In this document: in pieces, positions 1-10,591 of the stretch | How positions within the stretch are numbered: the first letter of the stretch is position 1 | Layout of the letters: the number at the start of each line of letters is the position of its first letter | Assembly (NCBI RefSeq): GCF_022448905.1 | Contig: NZ_JAKVCW010000006.1 | Location: 62,001 to 126,000 of the forward strand | Length of the DNA: 64,000 nt | Origin: Shimia sp. | GTDB taxonomy: Bacteria > Pseudomonadota > Alphaproteobacteria > Rhodobacterales > Rhodobacteraceae | Reading direction: 5' to 3' | Notes under the pieces: model-generated | What the model was told of the DNA's origin: nothing | Seen by the model: only the letters and a program-made list of their open reading frames with translations | The model's database searches: none | Made by a program: the position numbers and the translations under genes

Positions 1-48
1 GGAATACCTGCGAAGGTCTTGAAATTGAAGCCGGGATACGGCGACTAA
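1..48 (+). CDS. 3' end of a gene, possibly a hexapeptide-repeat acyltransferase (partial)
   Basis: The first 48 bases read in frame 1 as a 15-residue C-terminus (GIPAKVLKLKPGYGD) ending in TAA at 46-48. A G-x-P-A-K-V-[IL] ending is characteristic of left-handed beta-helix (hexapeptide repeat) acetyltransferases, which are common in polysaccharide loci and O-acetylate sugars or serine. The gene would converge on the Wzy-like gene with one base between the stops, which fits the compact layout. Only 15 residues are visible, so the family call rests on one short motif. Confidence 0.35.
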   Translation, partial: GIPAKVLKLKPGYGD

Positions 49-49
49 G

Positions 50-1633
50 TCACAGAATGGTACGGCGCTTTGATGGCGCGGGCTGCTTGGTGGCCACGGA
101 CTGCGGTTCTTCTTCGCCCTCTTCCCGGCGGCTCATCGGGCTGCGGCGAAACGCCGATTCCGCCCCGCGTCGAATTTGCGCCAGCCGCTCCGCGTGGCCA
201 AACAACGTGCCCGCAATCAGCCAGGTGGTGGGCGTGAGCGTGGCGTTGGGCAGCATATCGATCATGTTGAACCCCAGCATCAAGGCCAACGGCCCAAGGT
301 AGGGTGATAGCCCACGATCGTCGCGCTCCTGGAGATGCTGCTCGTCCAGCAGCGCAAAAGACGCATCGCGTTTGAAACTGTCCCGCTCTGCTATCCTGAT
401 CCGGCTTAGTTCCCGGTGCACCAGGAAGATCGGCAGAGCCATCAGGCCAAACTGGGCGATGTATCCGGCCCAGCCCCAGACCCCCATCACGATGATCCAG
501 TATCCGTCAGTGACCGAGGTGATTAGCCCTGTGGTGGGGTTGTGGATGTGGTTGCGCCCCCAGATGCCCCAGCCAAACAGCGGTTTCTCCAATGCCCGAT
601 CCAGCAGCACGTCCTCGTTCTCGATCCGGAAGCTCAGGGAATGGGCACGCTCGGCACTGACCTTTTCGGCTTGGGCAATGATGGCGTCGCTTGGCACCAA
701 CCCGGAAGTTTTGAGCACCGGATAGGCCAGCATCATCAGCGCCAGTATGGCCGCTACTTTCACCTGCGCGCGGGTGTTGAGGAAGACAATCAACAGGCCC
801 GCCGCCCCGGCATAAACCAATGTCGCCAGTGTTTTGCAGAGCACCAGCACCGCTGCGAAATAGAAGGCGGCAATCAGGTATTTGGCGCGGGTGCGGCTGG
901 TGTCGGCCTTCCACAGGGTCAGCGCGGCCAACAGCGCCGTGAGTACAAAATAGGCCAGCCAGATGCCATGGTAGAGGAACACCATCGGGCGATAGCCATT
1001 GCCACGAATGGTCTGGCTGAACAGGTGTTGATAATAGCCATAGACCCAATTGTTAAGCTGCGGGCTGAGCCGCACTTCGATCAGGATCGGCAGGGAATAA
1101 GCCAGCCCGGCAATCATCAGCGCCAACAGTAGGTCGCGCTGATCCTCGCGGGTGCGCAGAAGGGCGCGGGCCATCAAGAAGCCAATGATGCCAATGAACT
1201 GGTTGATTGGCTGGGCAATGGCGTCCTGAAAATACAGGCCACGCACATAATTCTCGGTGAAGACCAGTGGCTCGCCATTGGTGAACACGGTGAGCACCGG
1301 GCTGAAAATCATGATGCCCAACAGCCAGCGTGCCAGAATATTGTCCGGCAACAGCTTGGGGCGTTGCGGCAGCACAAAGAACACCACAATCAGGATCGCC
1401 AGATTGGGCAGGCTGCCTTTATCCAATGCCGGCATCAGCGGGAAGTCAAACTCCGCTGGCGGTGGGGGCAGCAGCAGGTAGGCTCCCAACAAGGACCAAA
1501 TCAGCGCCCGGCCCGGCGACAGGCTGACAAACAGCCGCCAAATGACCACCGGCCAAAGCATCAGCATCAACGTGGCGAGCATGTTGGGCATAGGGGGCAG
1601 GTCTTCCTTTGTCAGCGGCGTGGTCAGGGCCAC
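50..1633 (-). CDS. Wzy/WaaL-like polysaccharide polymerase (O-antigen ligase superfamily)
   Basis: A 527-aa polytopic inner-membrane protein with about ten hydrophobic segments over residues 15-470 and a charged, Arg/Glu-rich cytoplasmic tail. It has a large central periplasmic loop and the late motif EKPLFGWGIWGRN followed by TDGYWI, which resembles the P-x-x-G-x-G signature of the O-antigen ligase/polymerase family. Family members polymerise undecaprenyl-linked repeat units or ligate glycans on the periplasmic side. It lies 62 bp downstream of the ExoY-like sugar transferase and is probably co-transcribed with it. A flippase and a Wzz-like gene in the same locus favour polymerase over ligase. 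Substrate unknown. Confidence 0.75.
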   Translation of the reverse strand: MALTTPLTKEDLPPMPNMLATLMLMLWPVVIWRLFVSLSPGRALIWSLLGAYLLLPPPPAEFDFPLMPALDKGSLPNLAILIVVFFVLPQRPKLLPDNILARWLLGIMIFSPVLTVFTNGEPLVFTENYVRGLYFQDAIAQPINQFIGIIGFLMARALLRTREDQRDLLLALMIAGLAYSLPILIEVRLSPQLNNWVYGYYQHLFSQTIRGNGYRPMVFLYHGIWLAYFVLTALLAALTLWKADTSRTRAKYLIAAFYFAAVLVLCKTLATLVYAGAAGLLIVFLNTRAQVKVAAILALMMLAYPVLKTSGLVPSDAIIAQAEKVSAERAHSLSFRIENEDVLLDRALEKPLFGWGIWGRNHIHNPTTGLITSVTDGYWIIVMGVWGWAGYIAQFGLMALPIFLVHRELSRIRIAERDSFKRDASFALLDEQHLQERDDRGLSPYLGPLALMLGFNMIDMLPNATLTPTTWLIAGTLFGHAERLAQIRRGAESAFRRSPMSRREEGEEEPQSVATKQPAPSKRRTIL

Positions 1634-1695
1634 ACAAACGCAAAACGCGCGCCATGACTATAGCGCGCGTGTCTCAAACTGTCAGGGTGTGGCGT

Positions 1696-2361
1696 TCACA
1701 CGCCGGTGCCGGCCATCACCACGGCCACGGTGCGCCAGACAACCGAGACATCGGTGCGCAGGCTCAGCGCGCGGTCATAGTGGCTGTCGTGAATGGCACG
1801 CTCGGCAAAGGAACACTCGTTGCGCTCGGAAATCTGCCAGAAACCGGTGATGCCTGGGCGCATGCGGTAATAAGCCGTGCCCGGGTACAGTGCGGTCTGT
1901 TGCGGCATCATCGGGCGCGGGCCAACCACGGACATGTCGCCCATCAGCACGTTCAGGAACTGTGGCAGCTCGTCCAGCGAGGTTTTGCGGATGATGCGGC
2001 CAATCGGTGTGATGCGCGGATCATGCGTCAGCTTTTGCTTTTCGTTCCACTCCAGACGGGCGGCTGGATTGGCGCGCAGATAGGCCTCCAGCTTACGGTC
2101 TGCATTGGGCACCATGGAGCGCAGCTTCAGCATGGAGAAGCGCTTGCCGTTTTTGCCAACACGTTCCTGACGGTAGAACGGAGACGCGCCATCCAGAGAG
2201 ATGAACAGGGCGAGCAGCAGTACAACCAGCGTGACGGGCACCGCAATGATCAGGACAAACAGGATGTCGAACGCCCGTTTGAACACGCTGCGGTAAACGC
2301 TGTAGCGCACCGGCGTGACCTCAAAGGCCTGTTCAAAATCTTCACGCGAAAAAATCGCCAT
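1696..2361 (-). CDS. ExoY-like undecaprenyl-phosphate sugar phosphotransferase
   Basis: A 221-aa bacterial sugar transferase of the ExoY/short WbaP type. It should transfer a sugar-1-phosphate from a UDP-sugar to undecaprenyl phosphate and so start repeat-unit synthesis on the cytoplasmic face of the inner membrane. One N-terminal membrane segment lies at about residues 30-55. The family core follows: KLRSMVPNAD, the DELPQFLNVLMGDMSVVGPRP signature in the middle, and RPGITGFWQ near residue 175. Length is typical of single-TM family members. It is followed by the polymerase gene and preceded by a 485-bp non-coding stretch that probably holds its promoter. Whether it transfers galactose, glucose or another sugar cannot be told. 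Confidence 0.9.
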   Translation of the reverse strand: MAIFSREDFEQAFEVTPVRYSVYRSVFKRAFDILFVLIIAVPVTLVVLLLALFISLDGASPFYRQERVGKNGKRFSMLKLRSMVPNADRKLEAYLRANPAARLEWNEKQKLTHDPRITPIGRIIRKTSLDELPQFLNVLMGDMSVVGPRPMMPQQTALYPGTAYYRMRPGITGFWQISERNECSFAERAIHDSHYDRALSLRTDVSVVWRTVAVVMAGTGV

Positions 2362-2846
2362 TCGGTGTCATCCCCGTAACCCAACCAGAAGGGCATCAAA
2401 TTGAAACGCAACATCGGTTCGCCGGACCAGACATGGCCCGAACGTGTGTCTCACGTACCTTGTTTGCTTAAGCACCCCGGCAGCAGGGGCTGATCACATA
2501 GGTCCTTGCGACGTCGCTCTTTTTGATGCTCCTTCATAAGAAGCGCCCACCCAGGACTTACATTAGTCGCAAATTTACAGAAATCCACCTTATCTTTCGG
2601 ATAGTTTTGTCTAAGTAATTGATAATAAACGATTTGATGAATTCCGTTTTTGGCGTTTTTTGCAAACTTGGTTAAAATTTGTGGCAACCCTGCCATTTTG
2701 TGGTTCGTGTTTGGAAACGGTGATGTAGGCCACTTTTTGATTGTTTCTTAGGGTGAAAAATTGACTTGGCGTCACCCAAACAAAACTTGGCAGCGATTCG
2801 CCGAAAACTGGCGTAAGCGGGGTGAAATGTGGCGCAATTGTGGCCG
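2362..2846. other. 485-bp non-coding gap upstream of the ExoY-like gene
   Basis: No convincing gene is seen. The stretch is visibly richer in A and T than its flanks, especially 2560-2800. It includes an imperfect hairpin GGGTGA (2751-2756) / TCACCC (2772-2777) about 70 bp past the wzz stop, without a T tract. An 81-codon reading frame on the minus strand (2451-2696) has no recognisable domain and no good ribosome site. The likely role is promoter and control region for the minus-strand sugar transferase-polymerase pair. No regulator site was identified. Confidence 0.5.
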
Positions 2847-4118
2847 CTATTTGCCCAATTTCAGGATCATTGCCGCCAATCCTCCTGACACCGCCAGCAG
2901 GCCAAACACTTTCGTCAGACGTGTCAGCTTGCGCCGTCGCCGCTGGCGCGGAGTTTCCAGAACCGGAATGGCCGCCACGGCGCGCAGGCGCAATTGGCGC
3001 TCCAACTGGCCACGGGTCCAGATCACAGGGCTGCGCATCTCCAGCACAAACACCAGGCTTAAGGCGACCATGACAGACAGCACGCCACCCATCGCCAAAA
3101 TGCGTTTGCGCGAGGGCGCAATCGGCCAATCCGGCGGCAGCGCTTTTTCCAAAACGGTGAAACTGTCGGTTTGCTGGCTGGCCTCCAGCATCTGCTGCAT
3201 CTCCGCCTCGGCCTTGCCTGCGGTGATCGCCTGATACTGTTCTTCCAGCTTGGTCAGCTGCCGTTCCAGACGGTTGTATTGTTGTTCAATACGCGGCGTG
3301 TCTTTGAGCGCGGCCTCAATCTCGGCAATCTCGATTTGATAGAGTTCGCTCTCTTCCTGCAGCCGGCGCAGGCGCTGGGCACGCACGGAATTGCCACCGC
3401 TGGAAATACCCACGTTCTCCAGAAGTTGGCGCTGCACTTCCAATTCGATCTGCTGCAAATCCACCAGACGGGTGCGCAGGGCTTCCACGCCGCCGGGCAA
3501 TAGCACCGCGTTTTCCTGTTTATAATCGGCGATCTGCTGTTCCAGGTTGGTGATCGCCGCGCCAATGCGGCGCTCTTCGCCATCAAAGAAGGACAGGGTC
3601 TCGCTCACCTGTTCGGTGCGGCGCTTCTCTTCCTGCTCCAGCACATTGTTCACCAACTCGTTGGCCACATTGGCCGCCAGAACCGGATCGGTCATGCGCA
3701 CAGAGACCAACAGCGCGGAGGGGCTGATGTCCTGACGCCAGCGGAAGTCGGGGTTGGTGATGTGGATCACGCCGGCCGCTTTGCGCAGCAGCTCCACCTT
3801 TTGCAGCTCGCTCAAAGGGGCGTCATTGTAGAGGCCAAACTTGTCGATGATGGTCAGCAGGTTGTCCCGCGCCATTACCCGCTGCTCCACAATTTGCAGC
3901 TTTTGCAGTATGTCCGCGTTCAACGCACCGGGGGAGGTGGCGCCGGTTTTGATCGAGGGCTGCTCGATCTGGATGGTGGCATAGGTCTCATAATCGCGTG
4001 GCAGACCCAGCACGTAGGCCAGCGAGATCAACCCGCCGATGACAATGATGCTTGCCCACAGGAAGAACCTCCTGCGCAGCATGCTCAGCACCTCGCCAAA
4101 TGATTGGAACTTGTCCAT
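2847..4118 (-). CDS. Wzz/GumC-like chain-length determinant protein
   Basis: A 423-aa polysaccharide co-polymerase of the inner membrane that sets glycan chain length. It starts MDKFQSFGEVL, with a first membrane helix at about residues 17-37, a long periplasmic part containing heptad-like coiled coil (residues about 180-320, rich in E, Q, L and R), a second membrane helix at about 340-365 and a last hydrophobic stretch near the C-terminus. There is no Walker-type tyrosine kinase domain, so it is a stand-alone Wzz-type protein. The ATG at 4118 has GAGG six bases upstream and is preferred over an upstream TTG. It lies 73 bp downstream of the PPTase gene, so it may be the tail of the PKS-NRPS operon. 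Confidence 0.85.
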   Translation of the reverse strand: MDKFQSFGEVLSMLRRRFFLWASIIVIGGLISLAYVLGLPRDYETYATIQIEQPSIKTGATSPGALNADILQKLQIVEQRVMARDNLLTIIDKFGLYNDAPLSELQKVELLRKAAGVIHITNPDFRWRQDISPSALLVSVRMTDPVLAANVANELVNNVLEQEEKRRTEQVSETLSFFDGEERRIGAAITNLEQQIADYKQENAVLLPGGVEALRTRLVDLQQIELEVQRQLLENVGISSGGNSVRAQRLRRLQEESELYQIEIAEIEAALKDTPRIEQQYNRLERQLTKLEEQYQAITAGKAEAEMQQMLEASQQTDSFTVLEKALPPDWPIAPSRKRILAMGGVLSVMVALSLVFVLEMRSPVIWTRGQLERQLRLRAVAAIPVLETPRQRRRRKLTRLTKVFGLLAVSGGLAAMILKLGK

Positions 4119-4191
4119 GCCCGTCCTCAATATCGTCTTGGCGCGACTCGGATTCGCGCTCTTGAAGACAATTTATGACAAGCGAATGTGG

Positions 4192-4926
4192 TTATCCCGT
4201 GGCGCAAACCGGAAAATTTGCGTTCTCCATACCCGCCTGCGCGCCCAAAGTGACCATGGCCAACACATGTTCCCCGCCGGTGCCGCATTGCCCGGACAGC
4301 ACCGTGCCCTCGGGCACCTCGCCTACAGACTGCATAAAGCGCGCGGTAAACCCGGTGCTGCGCACGTTGAGCGTGACTTGAATGGTGTCAAAGCCAAACA
4401 GGGTCTGGGTCAGGGGATATTGCGCCTTATACACCGCCTCTTTGGCGCAAAACAGCCGCCGCGCCATCAACGCGCGACGCGGTGTCGGCACCTCCATCAA
4501 CCAGGCGCGTTCCTGCGGCAGGCAGATTTCTGCGGTCAGGTCATCATGTAGCGGCGCATCCGGTTCCACATCCACGCCGAGCGCGCGGAAGTGCCCTCCT
4601 GAGCCCACAATGGCGACACAGCTGGTGGCATCATGGGTGATCGAACCGGTCAGACCCTTGGGCCACTGCGGCGCACGGTCGGGGCGTGTCGGCACCGCTT
4701 GCTCCGGTCGTCCCAAAGACCGCATCGCCAGCCGCGCGGCTTGCCGTCCGGCGGCAAACTCGCGCCGCCGTTTGGGCACCGCGCGGGCAATGGCCGGGGC
4801 TTCTTGCGGCCAGACAACGGCCACGCCACGCGCAGGGTCGGTCACGGCCACGGCAACTTGTGGCGGGGCAATACGCTCCGCCAGAGATTTTAGGGCCACA
4901 AGGTGCTGGTTGGGTGACAGGCTCAT
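4192..4926 (-). CDS. 4'-phosphopantetheinyl transferase (EntD/Sfp superfamily)
   Basis: A 244-aa enzyme that moves the phosphopantetheine arm of CoA to the conserved Ser of carrier-protein domains, converting them to holo form. Family motifs are GSITHD (residues 94-99), GVDVEP with the Mg-binding Asp/Glu (117-122) and [12 protein letters not shown] with the catalytic W/F-x-x-K-E-x-x-x-K pattern (159-170). Its ATG overlaps the NRPS stop (ATGA, 4923-4926), so it is translationally coupled to its probable client. The neighbouring PKS ACP and NRPS PCP are the obvious substrates. Length is usual for the EntD-like group. Confidence 0.93.
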   Translation of the reverse strand: MSLSPNQHLVALKSLAERIAPPQVAVAVTDPARGVAVVWPQEAPAIARAVPKRRREFAAGRQAARLAMRSLGRPEQAVPTRPDRAPQWPKGLTGSITHDATSCVAIVGSGGHFRALGVDVEPDAPLHDDLTAEICLPQERAWLMEVPTPRRALMARRLFCAKEAVYKAQYPLTQTLFGFDTIQVTLNVRSTGFTARFMQSVGEVPEGTVLSGQCGTGGEHVLAMVTLGAQAGMENANFPVCATG

Positions 4927-7900
4927 GTCCGCGCCCTCCGACGTGCGCGCATGGCGCGGCGCTTGCTCATGGTTTCCGCGCGGCTCTGCGCTTGGTCGCT
5001 GACCTCTTCGGCGGCCTTGGCTTCCGGCGCATCCGCTGGTTTGGGCGTGCCGGTCAACTCCTGCACCCGGCCTGCCAGCGCATTCAGCGTGGGGAAGCGG
5101 AACACATCGGTGATCGACAATTTCGCCGCGCCGGACCGTGCCCGTATTTCGCGGTGGGCCTGTACCGCCAGGAGGCTGTGCCCGCCAAGGTCAAAGAAGT
5201 TGTCGGTTGCCACCACTTCGCGCACGCCAAGCACCTCGGCCCAGACATCGGCCACCAGTTTGGCAATGTCACCACCGGCGGCAACGGGCGCTGCTGGTGC
5301 CGCCGTCTCCACTTTGGGCGTGGTGATCTTGCGGGTCTCTTCGGGCCGAGGCAGCGCCTTGCGATCAACTTTTTTGTTCGGTGTCAGTGGGAACTCTTTT
5401 AGCGTGACATAGTGCTGCGGCCGCATGAAACTTGGCAGGTTCTCGCGCAACTGCGCCCGAATGTCGGCCTCCACAGGCACATCACCTCGCAGATAGGCCA
5501 CCAGCCGCACGTCGCCCTCGGTATCTTCACGCGCCATGACCACCGCCTGCGCCACGCCGGGCACCTCTTCCAGCCGGGTTTCAATCTCACCCAGTTCAAT
5601 GCGATAGCCGCGCAGCTTCACCTGATGATCGACACGGCCAAGGAAGTCGAGCTTGCCATCCGCACGCCATCGCACAAGGTCACCGGTTCGATACAGTCGC
5701 CCATCCCCAAACGGATTGGCAATGAACCGCTCCGCCGTCAGCTCCTCCCGCCGCCAGTACCCACGGGTCACCCCCGCGCCACCAATCAGCAACTCACCCG
5801 CCACGCCCACCGGCACCGGAGCGCCCGCGTCGTCCACCACATAGACCTGCGTGTTGGCAATGGGATCACCGATGTTGGCCACGCCCTCGCTGGCACCCGC
5901 TATCGATGTGGTCGACCAGATTGTGGTCTCAGTCGGCCCATACATGTTCTGCACGCGGGCACCGCTGGCCGCATTCAGATCGGCCACCAGACTGCCAGAC
6001 AGCGCCTCGCCGCCCACCATCATCTGCTGCACACCCGAGAGCGCAAACCGCGCCTCTTCGTTGTCGGTCAAAAGCCGCGCCATCGACGGGGTGCACTGCA
6101 GGTGGCTGACCTCATGGCGGATCATCTGCGCCGCAATTGAGATATCCTCGGGGTCCAGCTCGCCGCCCTCATTGGCGCGTTTCAGCACCTCGGCCAATGG
6201 CTTCAGCCCTTCCAAAACGGTCGCGCTATCGATGCCGTAATCGATCAGACAGGCAATCTCGGTCACACCAATGCGCTTGACCTGTTCCACCCGATCCAAG
6301 GCATCCTCAACCGTGCCAAACAACCCGCTGTCCTCAAAATACCGCAGGAAGGCAAAGTCGAGGATTTCTTCGAGTTCGTCTTCGCTCAGAATGCCGAGGT
6401 CCAGCTCAAAGGCGTTGTTCACCCCTTCGGGTTTCTTGAACGCGGGAAACGCCCAGGCATAGCTTTTGATCAAGCCCGCCGCCGCGCGCAGGTAGTCTTT
6501 CATCGGCTCACGCGCGATCTCGCGCGCTTTTTCCCGGTCTTCGGCCAGGAAGCTGTGCAGCATCAACGTAACGCTAAAGTCATCCGGGTTGTGCCCCGCC
6601 TCGCGCAGCGCATCATGATACAGCGCGATCTTTGCGCCCACTTCTTCCACGCTTTGCCCCAACAGGTGCGTCAGCACGTTACAGCCATTCCGCCCCGCAT
6701 CTTTCCAGGTCTCCGGGTTGCCGGCCGTGGTCACCCACAATGGCAACTCTTTGGACACCGGGCGCGGCTGCGTCATCACCGGATGCATCGAGCCGTCTTT
6801 TTTCGGGAATTCCACCTCTTCGCCGCGCCAAAGTTTGCGCAGGTCGTCCATCTGCTCAAACATCACATCGCGGTTGCGCGGCGGGGTGTTTTCGGGCCGC
6901 AACACAAAATCATCCGGCTGCCAGCCGCTGGCAATCGCCAGGCCTGCGCGGCCATTGGTGAGGTTGTCGATCACCGCCCATTCTTCTGCGATGCGCGCGG
7001 TGTGGTGCAGCGGCGACACGCAGGATCCAGCGCGCACGCCGATCTGTTTGGTCACAGCCGCCACCGCCGCGCCGGTCACCGACGGGTTGGGGTAGGGGCC
7101 GCCAAAGGCGTGGAAATGCCGCTCCGGCGTCCAGACCGCGCAGAACCCATGGGCATCGGCAAACTTCGCGCCTTCCAGCAGCAATTCGTATTTCTTTGAG
7201 CCCTGACCATCGTCGTTGCCCCAATAATAGATCGAGAAATCCATTCCGCCAGCCGTGGCTGGCAAACGGCCACCAGAAATCTGCGTGGTGGTTTCATCGC
7301 CTGACAGCACCAGCTTAAAGCCGCGCGACAGGGTCCAGAACAGTTCCAGAACCGAAATGTCAAACGACAGCGACGTGACCGCCATCCAAGTATCACCGGC
7401 CTGATGGGGCACCCGCGCGTCCATCCCGGCAAAGAAGTTGGCCACGTTTCCATGCTCGACCATCACGCCTTTGGGCGTGCCAGTGGAGCCAGATGTGTAG
7501 ATCAAATAGGCGAGGTCGCCGCCGGAGACGATGGCCTCTGGATTGTCCGCCGAGGCCGTCGAGAGCCGCGCGTCGCTGTCCATCTCCAGCACTTGTGCGC
7601 TGTGGTCTGGCAAGTCGCGTGTCAGCGCCGCTTGCGTCACAATTACGGCTGCGCCACTGTCGCTGATGTAATGGGCCAAACGGTCAGCGGGGTAGGCCGG
7701 GTCCATCGGCACATAGGCCCCTCCGGCTTTCAAGATCGCCAGCGCGGCCACCACCAGATCGGGCGACCGGCGCAAACAAAGACCAACCAGCGCGCCGCGG
7801 GTCACGCCCATGTCACGCAACACATGCGCGGCGCGGTTGGCCCGCGCGTTCAGATCGGCGTAGCTGAGCACTTCATGCTCAAACACCAACGCGGGGGCGT

Positions 7901-9584
7901 CCGGTGTCTTGGCAACCTGCGCCTCAAACTGCGCCGCCATGGTGAAATCCGGGTCAAACGGCGCATCGGTGGCGTTCCAGCCCGTCAACACCTCGGCGCG
8001 CTCTGCCTCTGGCAGCACATTTAGATCCGCCACATTGGCCGCGGTGCCAATCTGTGTGCAGATCAGCTCCAACCGCGCAACCAAACGCGCGGCGTGTTCT
8101 GGGGATACCCGCGCCGCATCAAAATGCAGCACAGCACCCGCTGCGCCAATGGCCACGGTCATCGCCGCGCCGTCGATTGGACCAGCCAAGCCGCCAGTCG
8201 TCACCGCCAAGTCCGGCATGGTCGGTGCAGACAGCGCCGGATCGCGGGCGATCAGGTCGCTGGCAAAGCTGCCTTTGGCATCTGCCTGCGCCACACGCTC
8301 GGCCATCGCGGTATTGGCCTCGGCCACTGTGTCATGCAGCAGCTCGGCTCCCACACGCAGCGGTACCCATGGCGAAATCAGCCCGGCGGCTTGCGGATGC
8401 TCCGCGCCGCGATAGGCCACATCACAGACCTCCGGAAGGCCTGACCGCAGCGCCCAAATGGCGACCGCGGTCAGGATACTCTTGGAGGGAGTCTCGGAAA
8501 TCTCAAGCGGCAACTGCCGCATATCGGCCAGATCACCTGCGCCACGGATCAGCGGCAGGGTGGCTGGCACAAATTCACCCAAACGCGCGCGCCAGAACGG
8601 CTCGGCTTTGGCAATGGGGGTCATGGTGGCGGACAGCGCCTCACTCGCGGCTTTGTCCAAAAGCGGCAGGCGTTCACCGGCACGGATCACATGGCTGGCG
8701 GTCTCTTCTTGACCTGCCCCATCGCTCAAACCGCTCAACACCACGGCTCCCCGTCCACAGGCCACGGTCACATTGTCTTCTCCAACGGCTAGAACCGCGC
8801 CCGGCTCTCCCCGGCCCGCGCTTTCGGCGACTTCGGCAGATGTCACCAGCAGCACGCGTCCGGCGGCGACCATCTTGGGCGCAAACAGCGGGTTGAAGTA
8901 ATCGCCATGATCCAGCGCGCGCACGAGTGCCACCACATCCTGTGCATCGCGGCGGAAATCAATCCGACCTGCAGCCTCTGGCCGTTTGGCACGGCCAAAA
9001 TAGCTGCGTTGGCTCATGTCCTGCGCCCGCGTGTTGGCGAGGTCTTCGCCCAAGGCGCGCATCACGTCCGGGAAGCTTTCAATGGCGGCGGCGTAACATT
9101 TGGTATTCAGTGTCAGCGCGGTGTCCGCCTGCCCAATGTCAAACATGCGCTGGGCAACAATCTCGCCGGTGTCCGCGCCCACTTCCATCTTGTGCCATGT
9201 GATGCCGTGGCGCGGCTCCTGAGCCAGGCGCGCCCAGACCGGTGCATTCAAGCCCGCATAACGGGGTAGTGGCCCATCGTGGAAGTTCACCGCACCTTTG
9301 GCGGGCAGCTTCAGCACGGTGTCTGACAGCATGTCCAAGTTGGCGACACTCAACAGCCAGTCAAACCGCTCCCCCAGCAGTTCACCCGCAATATCGCTGT
9401 CCGATGATATCACCCGCAGCCCGGCCTCGGTTGCCCAGTCGCGGATCTCTGGCGCGCGCGTGACCACAGCGGCCAGCGTGTTGCCAGTGTCGAGCCACAA
9501 CGTGGCACATTGGATCAGCAGACTCTCGTTGCCAATCATTACGGCAGACATCGGCGCGGCGTTGGTGAAACTATCAAGGCTCAT
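4923..9584 (-). CDS. Formyltransferase-NRPS with inserted luciferase-like monooxygenase (FT - half C - A[LLM]A - PCP)
   Basis: A 1553-aa multidomain enzyme. Residues about 10-290 form a formyl-transferase domain with [12 protein letters not shown] (N100, H102) and GADTGEIV (D138). Residues about 325-550 match only the C-terminal half of a condensation domain (FWRAR, then [10 protein letters not shown]); no HHxxxDG is present. An adenylation domain follows ([23 protein letters not shown]), interrupted at about 775-1140 by a flavin-dependent luciferase-like monooxygenase of the MupA/Atu3671 type, then resumes ([33 protein letters not shown]). The PCP has LGGHSLLA with Ser1470, and the protein ends in an Arg-rich tail. 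The ATG at 9584 sits in an ATGA overlap with the upstream glycosyltransferase and follows AAGGAGG. It probably loads, N-hydroxylates and/or formylates one amino acid. The substrate cannot be predicted. Confidence 0.9.
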   Translation of the reverse strand: MSLDSFTNAAPMSAVMIGNESLLIQCATLWLDTGNTLAAVVTRAPEIRDWATEAGLRVISSDSDIAGELLGERFDWLLSVANLDMLSDTVLKLPAKGAVNFHDGPLPRYAGLNAPVWARLAQEPRHGITWHKMEVGADTGEIVAQRMFDIGQADTALTLNTKCYAAAIESFPDVMRALGEDLANTRAQDMSQRSYFGRAKRPEAAGRIDFRRDAQDVVALVRALDHGDYFNPLFAPKMVAAGRVLLVTSAEVAESAGRGEPGAVLAVGEDNVTVACGRGAVVLSGLSDGAGQEETASHVIRAGERLPLLDKAASEALSATMTPIAKAEPFWRARLGEFVPATLPLIRGAGDLADMRQLPLEISETPSKSILTAVAIWALRSGLPEVCDVAYRGAEHPQAAGLISPWVPLRVGAELLHDTVAEANTAMAERVAQADAKGSFASDLIARDPALSAPTMPDLAVTTGGLAGPIDGAAMTVAIGAAGAVLHFDAARVSPEHAARLVARLELICTQIGTAANVADLNVLPEAERAEVLTGWNATDAPFDPDFTMAAQFEAQVAKTPDAPALVFEHEVLSYADLNARANRAAHVLRDMGVTRGALVGLCLRRSPDLVVAALAILKAGGAYVPMDPAYPADRLAHYISDSGAAVIVTQAALTRDLPDHSAQVLEMDSDARLSTASADNPEAIVSGGDLAYLIYTSGSTGTPKGVMVEHGNVANFFAGMDARVPHQAGDTWMAVTSLSFDISVLELFWTLSRGFKLVLSGDETTTQISGGRLPATAGGMDFSIYYWGNDDGQGSKKYELLLEGAKFADAHGFCAVWTPERHFHAFGGPYPNPSVTGAAVAAVTKQIGVRAGSCVSPLHHTARIAEEWAVIDNLTNGRAGLAIASGWQPDDFVLRPENTPPRNRDVMFEQMDDLRKLWRGEEVEFPKKDGSMHPVMTQPRPVSKELPLWVTTAGNPETWKDAGRNGCNVLTHLLGQSVEEVGAKIALYHDALREAGHNPDDFSVTLMLHSFLAEDREKAREIAREPMKDYLRAAAGLIKSYAWAFPAFKKPEGVNNAFELDLGILSEDELEEILDFAFLRYFEDSGLFGTVEDALDRVEQVKRIGVTEIACLIDYGIDSATVLEGLKPLAEVLKRANEGGELDPEDISIAAQMIRHEVSHLQCTPSMARLLTDNEEARFALSGVQQMMVGGEALSGSLVADLNAASGARVQNMYGPTETTIWSTTSIAGASEGVANIGDPIANTQVYVVDDAGAPVPVGVAGELLIGGAGVTRGYWRREELTAERFIANPFGDGRLYRTGDLVRWRADGKLDFLGRVDHQVKLRGYRIELGEIETRLEEVPGVAQAVVMAREDTEGDVRLVAYLRGDVPVEADIRAQLRENLPSFMRPQHYVTLKEFPLTPNKKVDRKALPRPEETRKITTPKVETAAPAAPVAAGGDIAKLVADVWAEVLGVREVVATDNFFDLGGHSLLAVQAHREIRARSGAAKLSITDVFRFPTLNALAGRVQELTGTPKPADAPEAKAAEEVSDQAQSRAETMSKRRAMRARRRART

Positions 9585-10591
9585 GAGGAGGCCTCCTTGC
9601 GAACAGACAAAGTGGGGATTTTGGACGGTTCGCGCTGCGTCCGAGTGAAGAGAGATTTCAGGTAGTGGCTGATCAGATCCCGCAGAAAATGATCCGGGTC
9701 CCGCTTGGGTTTGCCGCCAATCACACGGCGCAGTTTCCACAGGCAGGCACCTGTGACATGCGCCAAAGTGGCGGCAAAGGCGTACGCCCCACCGTGGTTT
9801 TTGCGGAAGTAATGCAGGCGGCTGTCAAACCAGTACTGCGGCATGCGCTGCCAGGTTTTCATGCCGGTAGACACGGACCCGATATGGGTCACAGAGCTGG
9901 GGCGCACATAATCCGTATGCCACCCCGCGCGCTGGGCACGCAGGCAGAGGTCGGTTTCCTCAAAATAGAGAAAGAAGGTCTCGTCAAAGAGGCCAATCTG
10001 TTCCAACACCTCACGCCGCATCAACATGGACGCCCCCGCCAGCCAATCCACCCGTGTGGTTTCCGCCGGGATCGGCAAGGGCACGATGTGTGTGTGCAAA
10101 GCACGGCTGATCAGCCCGACCCGCGCCGCGCCTTCCAGTTCACTTCCAATGGTATGGAAGCGAAAGGCGGTCAGGTGCGGTTCGTTATCTTCGCCGTGAA
10201 TATAGCTGCCCGCGAAGCCGCAGGTGGGCATCTGCGCCATATGATCCAGCAACGCGGTGATGCTGCCCGCGTCGGGAAAGGCGTCGGAGTTTAGGATGTA
10301 GACAAAGTCAAAATCGCGCTGCACCAAGCCATGGCGGATGCCAAAGTTGTTGCCCGCGCCAAAGCCACCATTGCGACCCGACTGCACCACTTCCACGCGG
10401 CCCGCAGCCCAATCGGCCTCAGCAATGCCCGCCGTCATAGCCTCAAACGAGCCATCGCCGCTGTCATTGTCGACAATCACAATCTGCCCGTCGATGCCCG
10501 CCATCTCGCGCGCCGCCGCCTCGGCCGCTTTCAGCGTCATCTCCGGCGTGCGCCAGTTCAGGATCACGGTCAAAAGGGATGAGTCACTCAT
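9581..10591 (-). CDS. GT2 family glycosyltransferase (rhamnosyltransferase-like)
   Basis: A 336-aa cytoplasmic GT-A glycosyltransferase. The N-terminus has the GT2 fold start ([18 protein letters not shown]), [10 protein letters not shown] for nucleotide binding, [11 protein letters not shown], and the metal-binding acidic stretch YILNSDAFP at about residues 95-103. Mid-protein there is [22 protein letters not shown] and [19 protein letters not shown], which are typical of WcaA/RfbF-like rhamnosyltransferases. It overlaps the PKS upstream and the NRPS downstream by ATGA (10588-10591 and 9581-9584). A sugar transferase therefore lies inside the PKS-NRPS operon, implying that glycan and polyketide/peptide synthesis are linked. 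Donor and acceptor are unknown. Confidence 0.9.
   Translation of the reverse strand: MSDSSLLTVILNWRTPEMTLKAAEAAAREMAGIDGQIVIVDNDSGDGSFEAMTAGIAEADWAAGRVEVVQSGRNGGFGAGNNFGIRHGLVQRDFDFVYILNSDAFPDAGSITALLDHMAQMPTCGFAGSYIHGEDNEPHLTAFRFHTIGSELEGAARVGLISRALHTHIVPLPIPAETTRVDWLAGASMLMRREVLEQIGLFDETFFLYFEETDLCLRAQRAGWHTDYVRPSSVTHIGSVSTGMKTWQRMPQYWFDSRLHYFRKNHGGAYAFAATLAHVTGACLWKLRRVIGGKPKRDPDHFLRDLISHYLKSLFTRTQREPSKIPTLSVRKEASS

Noticed and set aside
2451-2696. 81-codon minus-strand frame in the non-coding gap
   Set aside because: No ribosome site, no domain, and composition like the surrounding AT-rich intergenic DNA.
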